This document shows, one piece after another, positions 1-5,924 of a DNA stretch of 36,157 bases. How positions within the stretch are numbered: the first letter of the stretch is position 1; every line of letters starts with the position of its first letter. The notes under the pieces are model-generated. The model made no database searches. It saw nothing but the letters and a program-made list of their open reading frames with translations, and was not told the origin of the DNA. A program made the position numbers and the translations under genes. The DNA is from Bacteroidota bacterium (GTDB taxonomy: Bacteria; Bacteroidota; Bacteroidia; Chitinophagales; Chitinophagaceae), in assembly GCA_030706635.1 (NCBI GenBank), contig JAUZOD010000041.1:1-36157 (forward strand). Reading direction: 5' to 3'.

Positions 1-39
1 CGAACTCAACCCTTTGCTTGATTTCATTTTGATATTCCT

Positions 40-253
40 ACTAATGATCGGTTGCCGTTTCTCATATCGACCAGGATCTCTTCCTTGGGGGCCGGGCAAC
101 ATGAAATACTTTTTGCTCCCTTTTTTCCATGGCCTTCACAATATATTCAGCGAGTAAAATGGCTTCCAGAGGGGGTGCTACGGCGTCTTCAAAATCCCAA
201 TCGTAGTTCAATTGTTTATATTCCTGCAATAACTGAATTTCCCTTTTGTTCAT
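40..253 (-). pseudogene. frameshifted, truncated copy of the cassette middle gene (WD-motif protein)
   Basis: The minus-strand reading begins MNKREIQLLQEYKQLNYDWD and matches the intact protein at 1436-1915 almost residue for residue for about 48 codons. A one-base deletion near 88-100, relative to the intact copy, then changes frame and gives a stop at 62. Reading in the corrected frame restores VDMRNGNRSL, the counterpart of VDIRNSSRSL in the intact gene, after which similarity fades at about position 40. The copy also lacks the roughly 48 N-terminal residues of the intact gene: homology starts at the internal Met. It is therefore truncated at both ends and frameshifted, and probably encodes no working protein. 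It lies downstream of a broken DUF6266-like gene, repeating part of the order seen in the neighbouring cassette. Function of the family is unknown to me. Confidence 0.75.
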
Positions 254-368
254 TTTTGCATTTTAAACCTTTTTACATATATCCCTTTCAAGTTAGGGCT
301 TCTTTCAGTCGACAACCAAAAGGGCCGCCTCCCGGCAGCCCCTTTCTTCAACAATCAAAAACCAACTC

Positions 369-941
369 CTACAGCATAAGTATTTCTCCGCGATAGCTCA
401 CATTGCTGATCCGCTTGCCATCCGCGGAAATCAATCCCATCCAGGCATGCACGAACTCCTCGCGAAAGATCTCCAGCCCCAATTTAAATTCGTAGTCCTT
501 CCGCTCCGCGCAGCCTAAGCTGTACAGCCAGTGGTTCAGCGGCTCGCAGTATACCAGCACAAACACCCGGTCATTGTCTTCCGCACCCCGCCCCGGGGTG
601 CCGCCCCAGGTGAAGTGCAGCTCGCTCTTGTTGGGAAAAACATTCGGCAAAAGGCCCCCCGGCAATCCCCCCTGGCTGAAGAGCAGTCTGCTGTAATCCA
701 TTTCCAACCAGGGATAGAGGCCCTTCACGGCGATCTGCTGGTTCAGTTCTGCTAACCGCTGGAAAGCGCCCGCTCCCCCGGGCGCCCGCTGGTGGATCTG
801 TTCAATGAAAGGCTTCACGCTCGTCATCGTCCGCATCACCAGGCTCAGCCCCGCATAGCGTTGCCGCTCGGCCTCGCTGAACCGCCGCTTCGGGTGCGGC
901 GGCTCGAATTGAATGATAGACGTGTTGGCGCCGTCGATCAC
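369..941 (-). CDS. DUF6266-like protein, 5'-truncated
   Basis: The 190-residue reading ends with VHAWMGLISADGKRISNVSY and contains GLYPWLEMDYSRLLFSQGGLPG, which resemble the body and C-terminus of the Bacteroidota DUF6266 family (YP..IDYS....SxGxLP, then a late DG..VS.S.Y). I recall this family from memory and could not search. The first available start is GTG at 941. The same frame stays open upstream (WRPEQCVVIDGAN) but meets a stop without any ATG, so the normal 5' end is missing. Its first ~35 residues have a diverged second copy at 2721-2912, on the far side of the three-gene cassette. Base composition is visibly more GC-rich than the cassette genes. It may be expressed as a fragment or be a pseudogene. 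A weak imperfect hairpin (about 317-346) follows the stop. The function of DUF6266 proteins is not established. Confidence 0.55.
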   Translation of the reverse strand: MIDGANTSIIQFEPPHPKRRFSEAERQRYAGLSLVMRTMTSVKPFIEQIHQRAPGGAGAFQRLAELNQQIAVKGLYPWLEMDYSRLLFSQGGLPGGLLPNVFPNKSELHFTWGGTPGRGAEDNDRVFVLVYCEPLNHWLYSLGCAERKDYEFKLGLEIFREEFVHAWMGLISADGKRISNVSYRGEILML

Positions 942-1089
942 GACGCACTGCTCTGGCCGCCAGCTACATGCTGGCAGGGAACACTATAGTACAACTCATC
1001 TTCCCGGAATTGTATATGGTAATTGCGTTGTACATTCGGGACGGTGCACTTCTTGAACAGGCAGGGGCCTGTAGAAAGGTTGCCTCTCT

Positions 1090-1443
1090 TTATAAGAAAA
1101 CCCTCCTTGATGCCCTGGCAAGTCGACCAGGAATGATCTCATCGTCTATGTTCATTCCAATGATAACGGCATGGGCAGGATTTGTTGGAAGTGGTTCGTG
1201 GAAAGTGGAAAGCCCTAAACGGATGATCGCCAGGTTTTGAATTTCATATAATGCAAATCGGGATGCGTCGCCAATGGAAGTGAGTGGGTTTGTCATCGAG
1301 GCCGCGTCGACCGACAGTCTCCCCTCGTCTTTTGCTCTCAAAGCGAAGGTTCGGGAAGTGGCTGAACCATCCGGGTTCATGTATTTTTTAGTCGGATAAC
1401 CCCGCCGGTAAAGCCATTCGGTATCTGCAACTTCCTTAGGCAT
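1090..1443 (-). CDS. small uncharacterised protein, third gene of TIGR04255 cassette
   Basis: A 117-residue protein with no membrane segment or signal peptide. Recognisable blocks are EWLYRRGYP near the N-terminus, GRLSVDAASMT in the middle, and LPTNPAHAVIIG followed by a basic tail (GRLARASRRV). I recall a widespread uncharacterised group of ~110-150-residue proteins with the same LYRR / LSVD / NPAHA blocks, but cannot name it. No catalytic motif is evident. The start ATG at 1443 overlaps the end of the preceding gene by 8 bases, which implies translational coupling. It is the last gene of a tightly overlapping minus-strand trio. Length and motif order suggest it is intact. Confidence 0.7.
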   Translation of the reverse strand: MPKEVADTEWLYRRGYPTKKYMNPDGSATSRTFALRAKDEGRLSVDAASMTNPLTSIGDASRFALYEIQNLAIIRLGLSTFHEPLPTNPAHAVIIGMNIDDEIIPGRLARASRRVFL

Positions 1444-1915
1444 TGAGGCGGTTCAGGAGTTGCGGAAGCAGGGAAAATACAAAAGCGCCTTGTTCTGCCT
1501 CGTTGTTTTCCGAAAAGAAAACATATTTATTGTTGGAATGGGGGTAAAATAATAACTCCAATGATCGGCTGCTATTTCTGATATCGACCATGATCTCTCC
1601 TCTTGGACCGGGGACGACATGAAATACTTTTTGACCCGTTTTTTCCATTGCCTTCACAATATAGTCTGCAAGTAAAATGGCCTCCGGAGAGGGTGCCACG
1701 GCGCCTTCAAGATCCCAATCATAGTCCAATTGTTTATATTCCTGCAATAATTGAATTTCCCTTTTATTCATTTTTGCGTCTTCATCTGTATAGAAAACAG
1801 TGCTGGCTAGGTTCCAAAAATCTTTCTGGATATCCGGAGCTGTAGAAGTAGTTGAAGCCACACCCCCGAGCCACTGTATATTACGGCCCGTATAGCTATC
1901 TATTGAAAGATTCAT
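1436..1915 (-). CDS. small uncharacterised WD-motif protein, middle gene of TIGR04255 cassette
   Basis: A 159-residue soluble protein. The core runs from residue 49 (LLQEYKQLDYDWDLEGAVAP), through a helical stretch and a GEIMVDIRN block, to LELLFYPHSNNKYVFF. This pattern (YxxLxxDWDxxGAxxP, then a beta-rich GEI/LE.xFY block) recurs in small uncharacterised proteins of many bacteria, as far as I remember; no activity is known to me. The ATG at 1915 lies inside the end of the upstream TIGR04255 gene (20-base overlap), and the stop overlaps the downstream gene by 8 bases. An internal ATG at 1771 is where a broken duplicate (40-253) begins its similarity, so a shorter 111-residue product is an alternative. 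Coupled translation of all three genes is inferred from the overlaps. Confidence 0.7.
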   Translation of the reverse strand: MNLSIDSYTGRNIQWLGGVASTTSTAPDIQKDFWNLASTVFYTDEDAKMNKREIQLLQEYKQLDYDWDLEGAVAPSPEAILLADYIVKAMEKTGQKVFHVVPGPRGEIMVDIRNSSRSLELLFYPHSNNKYVFFSENNEAEQGAFVFSLLPQLLNRLNA

Positions 1916-2645
1916 AAAATTTCGGGTTTAGCATTTTAACGAAAAATGACGAGGTAATAGTATGGGCTTTGTCAAGCCAGGCAAGAACTTCTTCGCGAGT
2001 GAAATTTTTTGATTCTTCCACTGCGGTGGTCCAAATTATAGATGGTTTTCCGTCGGCGTTGTTGATTCCGTTTTGGATATTTATTTGAAATGAACCGATA
2101 TCGTCGCTATGGAAGCTTTTATTGATCCATACGCTGTTTTCTTTTCCCGGAAATTCATAATCGGTTTTTATGGAAGTTAAAAGATTTTCAGCAATAAATT
2201 CGGACGGGGCTTGCAATTGCGGGTCATATTCCGCGGCATCAATATAGGTTAGTTTTACCCGGTTGAATTTTGGCTGATGTTCATATGATTTTAACAATAC
2301 GTCTATGGCTTTCTCAATATTAGGCCTGTAATTGTCTTCCCAGATGTAGTTTTTATCGGTATCATTTACCGTTAAAATACCCTGGCCAAGCTGAACGACC
2401 GGCCATTCCAACTCACCTTTCCGGAATTGATAAGACGGCTTTGGATAGATCCGAACCGCAGTTCCGGGGACATCGAGAGATTTGTAAACCGGATACGTAT
2501 CTTTTATTAGATCTTGAAACTTGCCAACAGCAAACGAAAAATCAGGGTCTGTCGGAAAGTTTGTTGAGTCGAGCGGCAATTGCCAGAACAATTCAAAAAT
2601 TGCTTCTTTTAGCGGAGCATTTTTCAATTTTTTTGCCAGCATCAT
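1896..2645 (-). CDS. TIGR04255 family protein
   Basis: A 249-residue protein starting MMLAKKLKNAPLKEAIFELF. The N-terminal APLKEAIFELFWQL block and the C-terminal WLDKAHTITSSFF.KML block match what I remember of the TIGR04255 family (PLxEaxFExxW near the start, LDxAHxxixxxF near the end). That family is defined mainly by its sporadic distribution and has no established function. The protein is soluble, with no signal peptide or metal-site motif evident. It is the first gene of the overlapping minus-strand trio, with the next start codon inside its last codons. Upstream is a weak -7-like box (TATATTCG on the minus strand) and a hairpin (2708-2729) that isolates it from the gene fragment before it. 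Two tandem ATGs (2645, 2642) are possible starts. Confidence 0.75.
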   Translation of the reverse strand: MMLAKKLKNAPLKEAIFELFWQLPLDSTNFPTDPDFSFAVGKFQDLIKDTYPVYKSLDVPGTAVRIYPKPSYQFRKGELEWPVVQLGQGILTVNDTDKNYIWEDNYRPNIEKAIDVLLKSYEHQPKFNRVKLTYIDAAEYDPQLQAPSEFIAENLLTSIKTDYEFPGKENSVWINKSFHSDDIGSFQINIQNGINNADGKPSIIWTTAVEESKNFTREEVLAWLDKAHTITSSFFVKMLNPKFYESFNR

Positions 2646-2707
2646 TGCAAGTTATGCTTTCTTCCGGAGGAGAGTGTGATGCGAATATAAATTAACTTAT
2701 TCGAAAA

Positions 2708-2729
2708 GCGGAATAGGTGATTATTCCGC
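2708..2729 (-). terminator. possible terminator hairpin before the cassette
   Basis: Perfect 8-bp stem gcggaata/tattccgc with a 6-nt loop, followed on the minus strand by TTTTCG. It covers the end of the broken DUF6266-like fragment and precedes the TIGR04255 gene. The short T tract makes it weak. Confidence 0.4.
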
Positions 2730-2912
2730 ATCAAAAACATAATGCCCCACCAGGCGGAGCCCCGCATAGTATTGCCACTCGGCCTCGTTGAACCGCCACT
2801 TCGGATGCGGGAGCACGAATAGGATGATGGACATGTTGGCGCCGGCGATCGCGACGCACGGCTCCGGCCGCCACCTATAGCGCGTTCGGATTTCTTTTTC
2901 TGTTGTTTTCAT
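2721..2912 (-). pseudogene. N-terminal fragment of a DUF6266-like gene
   Basis: From the ATG at 2912 the reading MKTTEKEIRTRYRWRPEP continues into GANMSIILFVLPHPKWRF and YYAGLRLV, then stops after GHYVFDAE. Residues from RWRPEP to GLRLV are a diverged duplicate of the beginning of the 369-941 gene (WRPEQ, GANTSIIQFEPPHPKRRF, YAGLSLV). Similarity ends sharply at about 2745, so this copy keeps the 5' end and has lost the rest, the mirror image of the 369-941 copy. A strong hairpin lies just upstream. A functional 63-residue product is unlikely. Confidence 0.55.
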
Positions 2913-2946
2913 GCGTTTGATTTTTTTAGTGCATACATATAAAAAC

Positions 2947-2970
2947 GCCCCTCCCTGAAAAGGGAGGGGC
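2947..2970 (-). terminator. rho-independent terminator (minus strand)
   Basis: Perfect 10-bp GC-rich stem gcccctccct/agggaggggc with a gaaa tetraloop, followed on the minus strand by GTTTTTATATG. It would end a transcript coming from the right, but no intact gene is found there, so its gene may have been lost. Confidence 0.7.
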
Positions 2971-3071
2971 GGCCCTGGCCACTCTTCAGGGCCTGTTTTC
3001 ATAGGTAGGGAACAAACGAACAAGGCAGTGTCTGCAGCACAGAACAAAGATGGGACCTGCAAAAAGCCTCA

Positions 3072-3174
3072 TTTCACAACATGATCCCCATATCGCTGAT
3101 TTTCTTTATTGCTCACACCCATCTCCAACCGCAGTGCAAAATTTTTTTTCAAATGTTGGGATCATGTTGTGAAA
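3072..3174. repeat. 17-bp perfect inverted repeat enclosing 69 nt
   Basis: The arm tttcacaacatgatccc (3072-3088) is exactly repeated in inverted orientation at 3158-3174. The spacer is AT-rich and encodes nothing clear. The size and terminal inverted repeats fit a MITE-like element or a large hairpin, but no target-site duplication flanks the arms. Confidence 0.7.
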
Positions 3175-3423
3175 ACAACCCCTCGGAGTGTTGCATTTTT
3201 GCTCCGGATCATCTGATGGCGGATATCCCGCAGGCTGATACTAGTGCAGCACTACGGGGCGCGCCAGCCGGATGGGATCCAAAAAAGACAGGGAATCGCC
3301 GGAAATTTTCGATTGGACTTTGAGTGAATTCAAAGGGATAACACAGCAGTATTACAACGAAAATCAAAACCACCGGAAAAGACCGGCAAAAGCCCGATTA
3401 ATTCACCCTATAAAAATTAAATC

Positions 3424-3588
3424 ATGGCACAAAACCAGGAAAACCTCCTGTTGCGCGGAACCCGGGGGACCATTGCCAATATGATCACCTGCCGGCAACT
3501 TGCCGGGAAGACGATCTTAAGCAAGAAGTGCCGGAAGAATTCCTGTATGGGGTTACAAATCAGGGCGGAAGGAATTAAGGATAAGTAG
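3424..3588 (+). CDS. 54-residue ORF resembling an N-terminus of small Bacteroidota proteins
   Basis: The ORF begins MAQNQENLLLRGTRGTIANM and continues with KTILSKKCRKNS before a stop at 3586-3588. The pattern (short N-terminus, a G.xG block, then KT.xSK) recalls the beginning of repeat-rich Bacteroidota proteins of the DUF6266 type and similar, in which a much longer body follows. It may be a 3'-truncated gene. An AT-rich leader precedes the ATG, and no clear ribosome binding site or promoter is visible. The assignment rests on pattern memory only. Confidence 0.3.
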   Translation: MAQNQENLLLRGTRGTIANMITCRQLAGKTILSKKCRKNSCMGLQIRAEGIKDK

Positions 3589-3654
3589 TGTCAGAATTTG
3601 CGGTCTTTGACCGGTCGGGGAACTCCCCGGGATCCCCTGTAGATTTTGACTGGG

Positions 3655-3701
3655 CAAGTCCGTACCAACTCCGTTACCAGAACGGAGTTGGTACGGACTT
3701 G
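3655..3701. repeat. perfect 21-bp-stem hairpin
   Basis: The 21-nt arm at 3655-3675 (beginning caagtccgtacc) is matched perfectly by its reverse complement at 3681-3701, with a 5-nt loop accag. There is no T tract on either side, so it does not look like a terminator. It lies in non-coding remnant DNA. A REP-like element, a mobile-element end, or a regulatory hairpin are all possible. Confidence 0.8.
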
Positions 3702-3863
3702 GTAATCCATAATCCTTTGAAGAAAATGGCTAAAACAACAGAAATAGGTTTAAGCGGCAGTATGGGCTGACCGGCTTTCTGTCTCTTCCTGTTCCCGGCT
3801 CACCTCCGGTTGTGCGTGCAGATAAATTGCTATCCCGGACCCCAGGATTCAGGGCAAAAAAAG

Positions 3864-3895
3864 AGGGAAGAAATTGATTTTGCAAATTCTTCCCT
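3864..3895 (-). terminator. terminator of tRNA-Ala
   Basis: Nine-bp stem agggaagaa/ttcttccct, directly downstream of the tRNA on the minus strand, followed by CTTTTTTT. Placement immediately after the encoded CCA supports tRNA transcript termination. Confidence 0.75.
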
Positions 3896-3971
3896 TGGTG
3901 GAGGATACCGGGATCGAACCGGTCACCTCAAACATGCCATGCTTGCGCTCTACCAGATGAGCTAATCCCCC
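3896..3971 (-). tRNA. tRNA-Ala (anticodon GGC)
   Basis: The minus strand folds as a full cloverleaf: acceptor GGGGGAT/ATCCTCC with one G-U pair, D arm GCTC...GAGC, anticodon stem CAAGC/GTTTG around loop ATGGCAT (anticodon GGC, reading GCC), and T arm ACCGG-TTCGATC-CCGGT. The discriminator is A and the CCA tail is encoded (3898-3896). A terminator hairpin follows at once. Confidence 0.95.
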
Positions 3972-3993
3972 GAAAAGAGCTGCAAATATAGTG

Positions 3994-4133
3994 GAGAATT
4001 TGAAAATTTGATGATTTGAAAATTTGAAAATGCGGGAGAAACGGCATTCTTTAATAAATGCCTTTCATTTACAAATTCTCAAATCATCACCCGCCTTCGC
4101 TAAAGCTTCGGCGGACGAAGCATTTTCAAATTA
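3994..4133. repeat. intergenic repeat, left block (gaaaatttg words plus cgccttcgctaaagcttcgg module)
   Basis: Positions 3994-4033 are built from gaatttgaaaatttgatg-like words and are the reverse complement (39 of 40 bases) of 4428-4467. Positions 4072-4133 repeat fragments of the same words around a palindromic module cgccttcgctaaagcttcgg, which recurs at about 4399-4421. The block lies between tRNA-Ala and the end of the DUF6728 gene. Confidence 0.8.
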
Positions 4134-4135
4134 AC

Positions 4136-4306
4136 TCAGTGTTTTTTGAAGAAAAACCGGATGAGGATAATGATTATCCCGATAATAAACATAAAAATAG
4201 AGATCCGGTTGATGCCATGCATATAGCGTATCCAGCTGCTGGTCGGCGCATTCGGATCTTTCTTTTTGATATATAGGTATTCGGCAAGCTGACGGAGGAC
4301 TCCCAT
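4136..4306 (-). CDS. DUF6728 family small membrane protein
   Basis: A 56-residue protein: MGVLRQLAEYLYIKKKDPNA leads to SSWIRYMHGINRISIFMF, a single hydrophobic helix (about residues 36-51) and a basic tail FFKKH. The KDPNAP and MHGINRISIFMF blocks are what I remember of the Bacteroidota DUF6728 family, small single-pass inner-membrane proteins of unknown role. The length fits. A -7-like box TATATTTG lies at 4329-4322, about 15 nt before the start codon. The gene is enclosed by the arms of a 40-nt inverted repeat, and its stop codon lies only two bases past the left repeat block. Confidence 0.75.
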   Translation of the reverse strand: MGVLRQLAEYLYIKKKDPNAPTSSWIRYMHGINRISIFMFIIGIIIILIRFFFKKH

Positions 4307-4321
4307 AATTTCTTATCTGGT

Positions 4322-4329
4322 CAAATATA
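4322..4329 (-). promoter_or_regulatory. -7 box for the DUF6728 gene
   Basis: TATATTTG on the minus strand fits the Bacteroidota TAnnTTTG -7 element and lies 15 nt upstream of the start codon. No convincing -33 TTTG is seen at 19-20 nt spacing. Confidence 0.4.
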
Positions 4330-4398
4330 CTAACAACGGCCTGTTCCGGATTGTTCCGGCTGGGATTGTCTGCTGAAGCGGGATTTTTTAAAGGCCGG

Positions 4399-4467
4399 GC
4401 CGCCTTCGCTAAAGCTTCGACGGCCAGGCATTTTCAAATTTTCAAATCATCAAATTTTCAAATTCTT
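4399..4467. repeat. intergenic repeat, right block, overlapping the lpxB stop
   Basis: Holds the ccgccttcgctaaagcttcg module followed by gcattttcaaattttcaaat-type words. Positions 4428-4467 pair with 3994-4033 at 39 of 40 bases. The last six codons of lpxB (EKNLKI) and its stop (4450-4452) lie within this block, so the repeat has either recruited or replaced the end of the gene. Confidence 0.8.
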
Positions 4468-5613
4468 CTCACTCTTTACAAAGCTCACGATACCCTCCGC
4501 GGCTTTTTCCGATGCGTTTCCTCCCCGGGTCAACAAGTCCCTGAGGTCAGCATAATCCTTCCGGATGCCGGCTATGGCATCGGTATCGGTCAGTAATCTT
4601 TTCAGTTCCTGAACAAGGTTTAGAGCATTCATTTCATCCTGGATAAGTTCTTTCACCACGGGTTTATCCATGATCAGGTTCACCAGGGAAATATATTTCA
4701 CTTTGATTAACCGTTTCGCAATCTGGTAAGAAACGGCGCTTCCTTTATAGCAGATCACTTCCGGTACGCCGAAAATCGCGGTTTCCAGCGTAGCCGTTCC
4801 CGAGGTAACACAGGCAGCCCTGGCGTGCAGTAATAAAGAATAGGTCTGGTTTCTCACACGACCAACCTCCGGATAATTTTTCAGAAGATCATCGTAAAAA
4901 GAATCTTCCAGTCCGGGCGCCTCGGCCACCACAAATTGATAATCCGGAAAAGAGCGGCTGGCATCCAGCATAACGGGAAGCTTTTTGGCTATTTCCTGCT
5001 TACGGCTTCCGGGCAGCAGGGCGACAATGGGCAGGGAGGTCTTGTTGCTTTCCTGCGAGGGTGAGCGGATGATCTGAGGCATAGATCCCCCGGCGGCAGA
5101 ATTTCTGAACTGTTCTATGACCTCTACCAGCGGGTGCCCAACATATTCCACCTCATAATGCCATTTGTGATAAAAATCCTTTTCAAAAGGAAGTATCACC
5201 AGCATTTTATCAATGCAATCCTTAATGGATTTTACCCTGCTTTCCTTCCAGGCCCATACCTGCGGGGAAATATAATAAACGGTTTTGTAGCCCGAACGCC
5301 TGGCCCAGCCGGCAATGCGGAGATTGAATCCGGGATAATCAATAAATACCACTACGTCCGGTTTGAACTGCTCAATGTCTGCTTTGCAAAAGCGGATATT
5401 GCGGAAGATGGTAGGCAGGTTACGGATTACTTCCGTGAATCCCATAAAAGCAAGGTCACGGTAATGTTTTACGATATCCGCTCCGGCCTCCTGCATCAGA
5501 TCGCCGCCCCAGCCCCGGATCTGGGCGCTACTGTCTTTTTTTCTTAACTCCCGGACCAGGTTGCTCCCGTGCAGGTCCCCGGAAGCTTCCCCGGCAATGA
5601 GGTAATATTTCAT
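4450..5613 (-). CDS. lpxB: lipid-A-disaccharide synthase
   Basis: This peripheral inner-membrane GT-B glycosyltransferase (family GT19) joins UDP-2,3-diacylglucosamine and lipid X to form the lipid A disaccharide. The 387-residue length is typical. The N-terminus MKYYLIAGEASGDLHGSNLV is the family signature. Further matches are IRGWGGDLMQEAG, FMGFTEVIRNLP, VVFIDYPGFNLR, YYISPQVWAWKESRV, LPFEKDFY and VGHPL in the N-terminal half, then ALLPGSRKQEI and the C-terminal SGTATLETAIFGVPEVICYK. The gene is last in the order surE - small membrane protein - lpxB with an 11-nt gap, so an operon is likely. The last codons and stop lie in an intergenic repeat arm, so the extreme C-terminus is not conserved sequence. 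It indicates a Gram-negative outer membrane. Confidence 0.97.
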   Translation of the reverse strand: MKYYLIAGEASGDLHGSNLVRELRKKDSSAQIRGWGGDLMQEAGADIVKHYRDLAFMGFTEVIRNLPTIFRNIRFCKADIEQFKPDVVVFIDYPGFNLRIAGWARRSGYKTVYYISPQVWAWKESRVKSIKDCIDKMLVILPFEKDFYHKWHYEVEYVGHPLVEVIEQFRNSAAGGSMPQIIRSPSQESNKTSLPIVALLPGSRKQEIAKKLPVMLDASRSFPDYQFVVAEAPGLEDSFYDDLLKNYPEVGRVRNQTYSLLLHARAACVTSGTATLETAIFGVPEVICYKGSAVSYQIAKRLIKVKYISLVNLIMDKPVVKELIQDEMNALNLVQELKRLLTDTDAIAGIRKDYADLRDLLTRGGNASEKAAEGIVSFVKSEKNLKI

Positions 5614-5624
5614 CCGTTGTGGAT

Positions 5625-5924
5625 CTAACTGATCAGTTTATAAACCAAAATAAAAATGCCGTACAGCAGGGTGGCGACAAACGCGCCCTTGGCCGTTTGG
5701 TCCCGATGGGTATTGATGTAGATGGTAAAGATCACTGCGTTGGCCAGCAGGGAAATACTGCTGATGGCGGTAAGCAGGGGTTTATTTGTTTTTAGAATAT
5801 AAAAATATTCTGACAGACTGAATGACCGGGAGAAATTCCAGAAATAATAGATCATCATGGCCAGCAGGGGGGCGAGGAGACCCAGCACTATGCCCAATTT
5901 CAGGTTGTCTTTTTTTAATATCAA
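5625..5924 (-). CDS. small multi-pass membrane protein of unknown function
   Basis: A 99-residue hydrophobic protein with about three transmembrane helices (residues ~9-30, ~48-70 and ~80-98); the middle part has FSLSEYFYILKTNKPLLT. The start is a TTG at 5924 overlapping the surE stop by 4 bases (TTGA), preceded by GGAAA, which suggests translational coupling; no suitable ATG exists early in the frame. I do not recognise a named family. Its place between surE and lpxB in the same operon suggests envelope-related function, but this is context only. Confidence 0.65.
   Translation of the reverse strand: MILKKDNLKLGIVLGLLAPLLAMMIYYFWNFSRSFSLSEYFYILKTNKPLLTAISSISLLANAVIFTIYINTHRDQTAKGAFVATLLYGIFILVYKLIS

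Larger units (their letters stand above)
2971..3860. other. gene-poor remnant region with two inverted repeats
   Basis: Apart from a 54-codon mini ORF (3424-3588), a 103-nt inverted-repeat element (3072-3174) and a 21-bp-stem hairpin (3655-3701), I see no convincing gene. Open frames such as 3081-3323, 3272-3484 and 3588-3770 on the plus strand have no recognisable motif. The last one runs straight through the hairpin and is therefore unlikely to be coding. Confidence 0.5.

Noticed and set aside
3588-3770. 60-codon plus frame
   Set aside because: Runs straight through the 21-bp hairpin, with no homology pattern.
3994-4467. CRISPR-like array from repeated tttgaaaa words
   Set aside because: Units are degenerate, too short and in inverted orientation, with no regular spacers and no cas gene.
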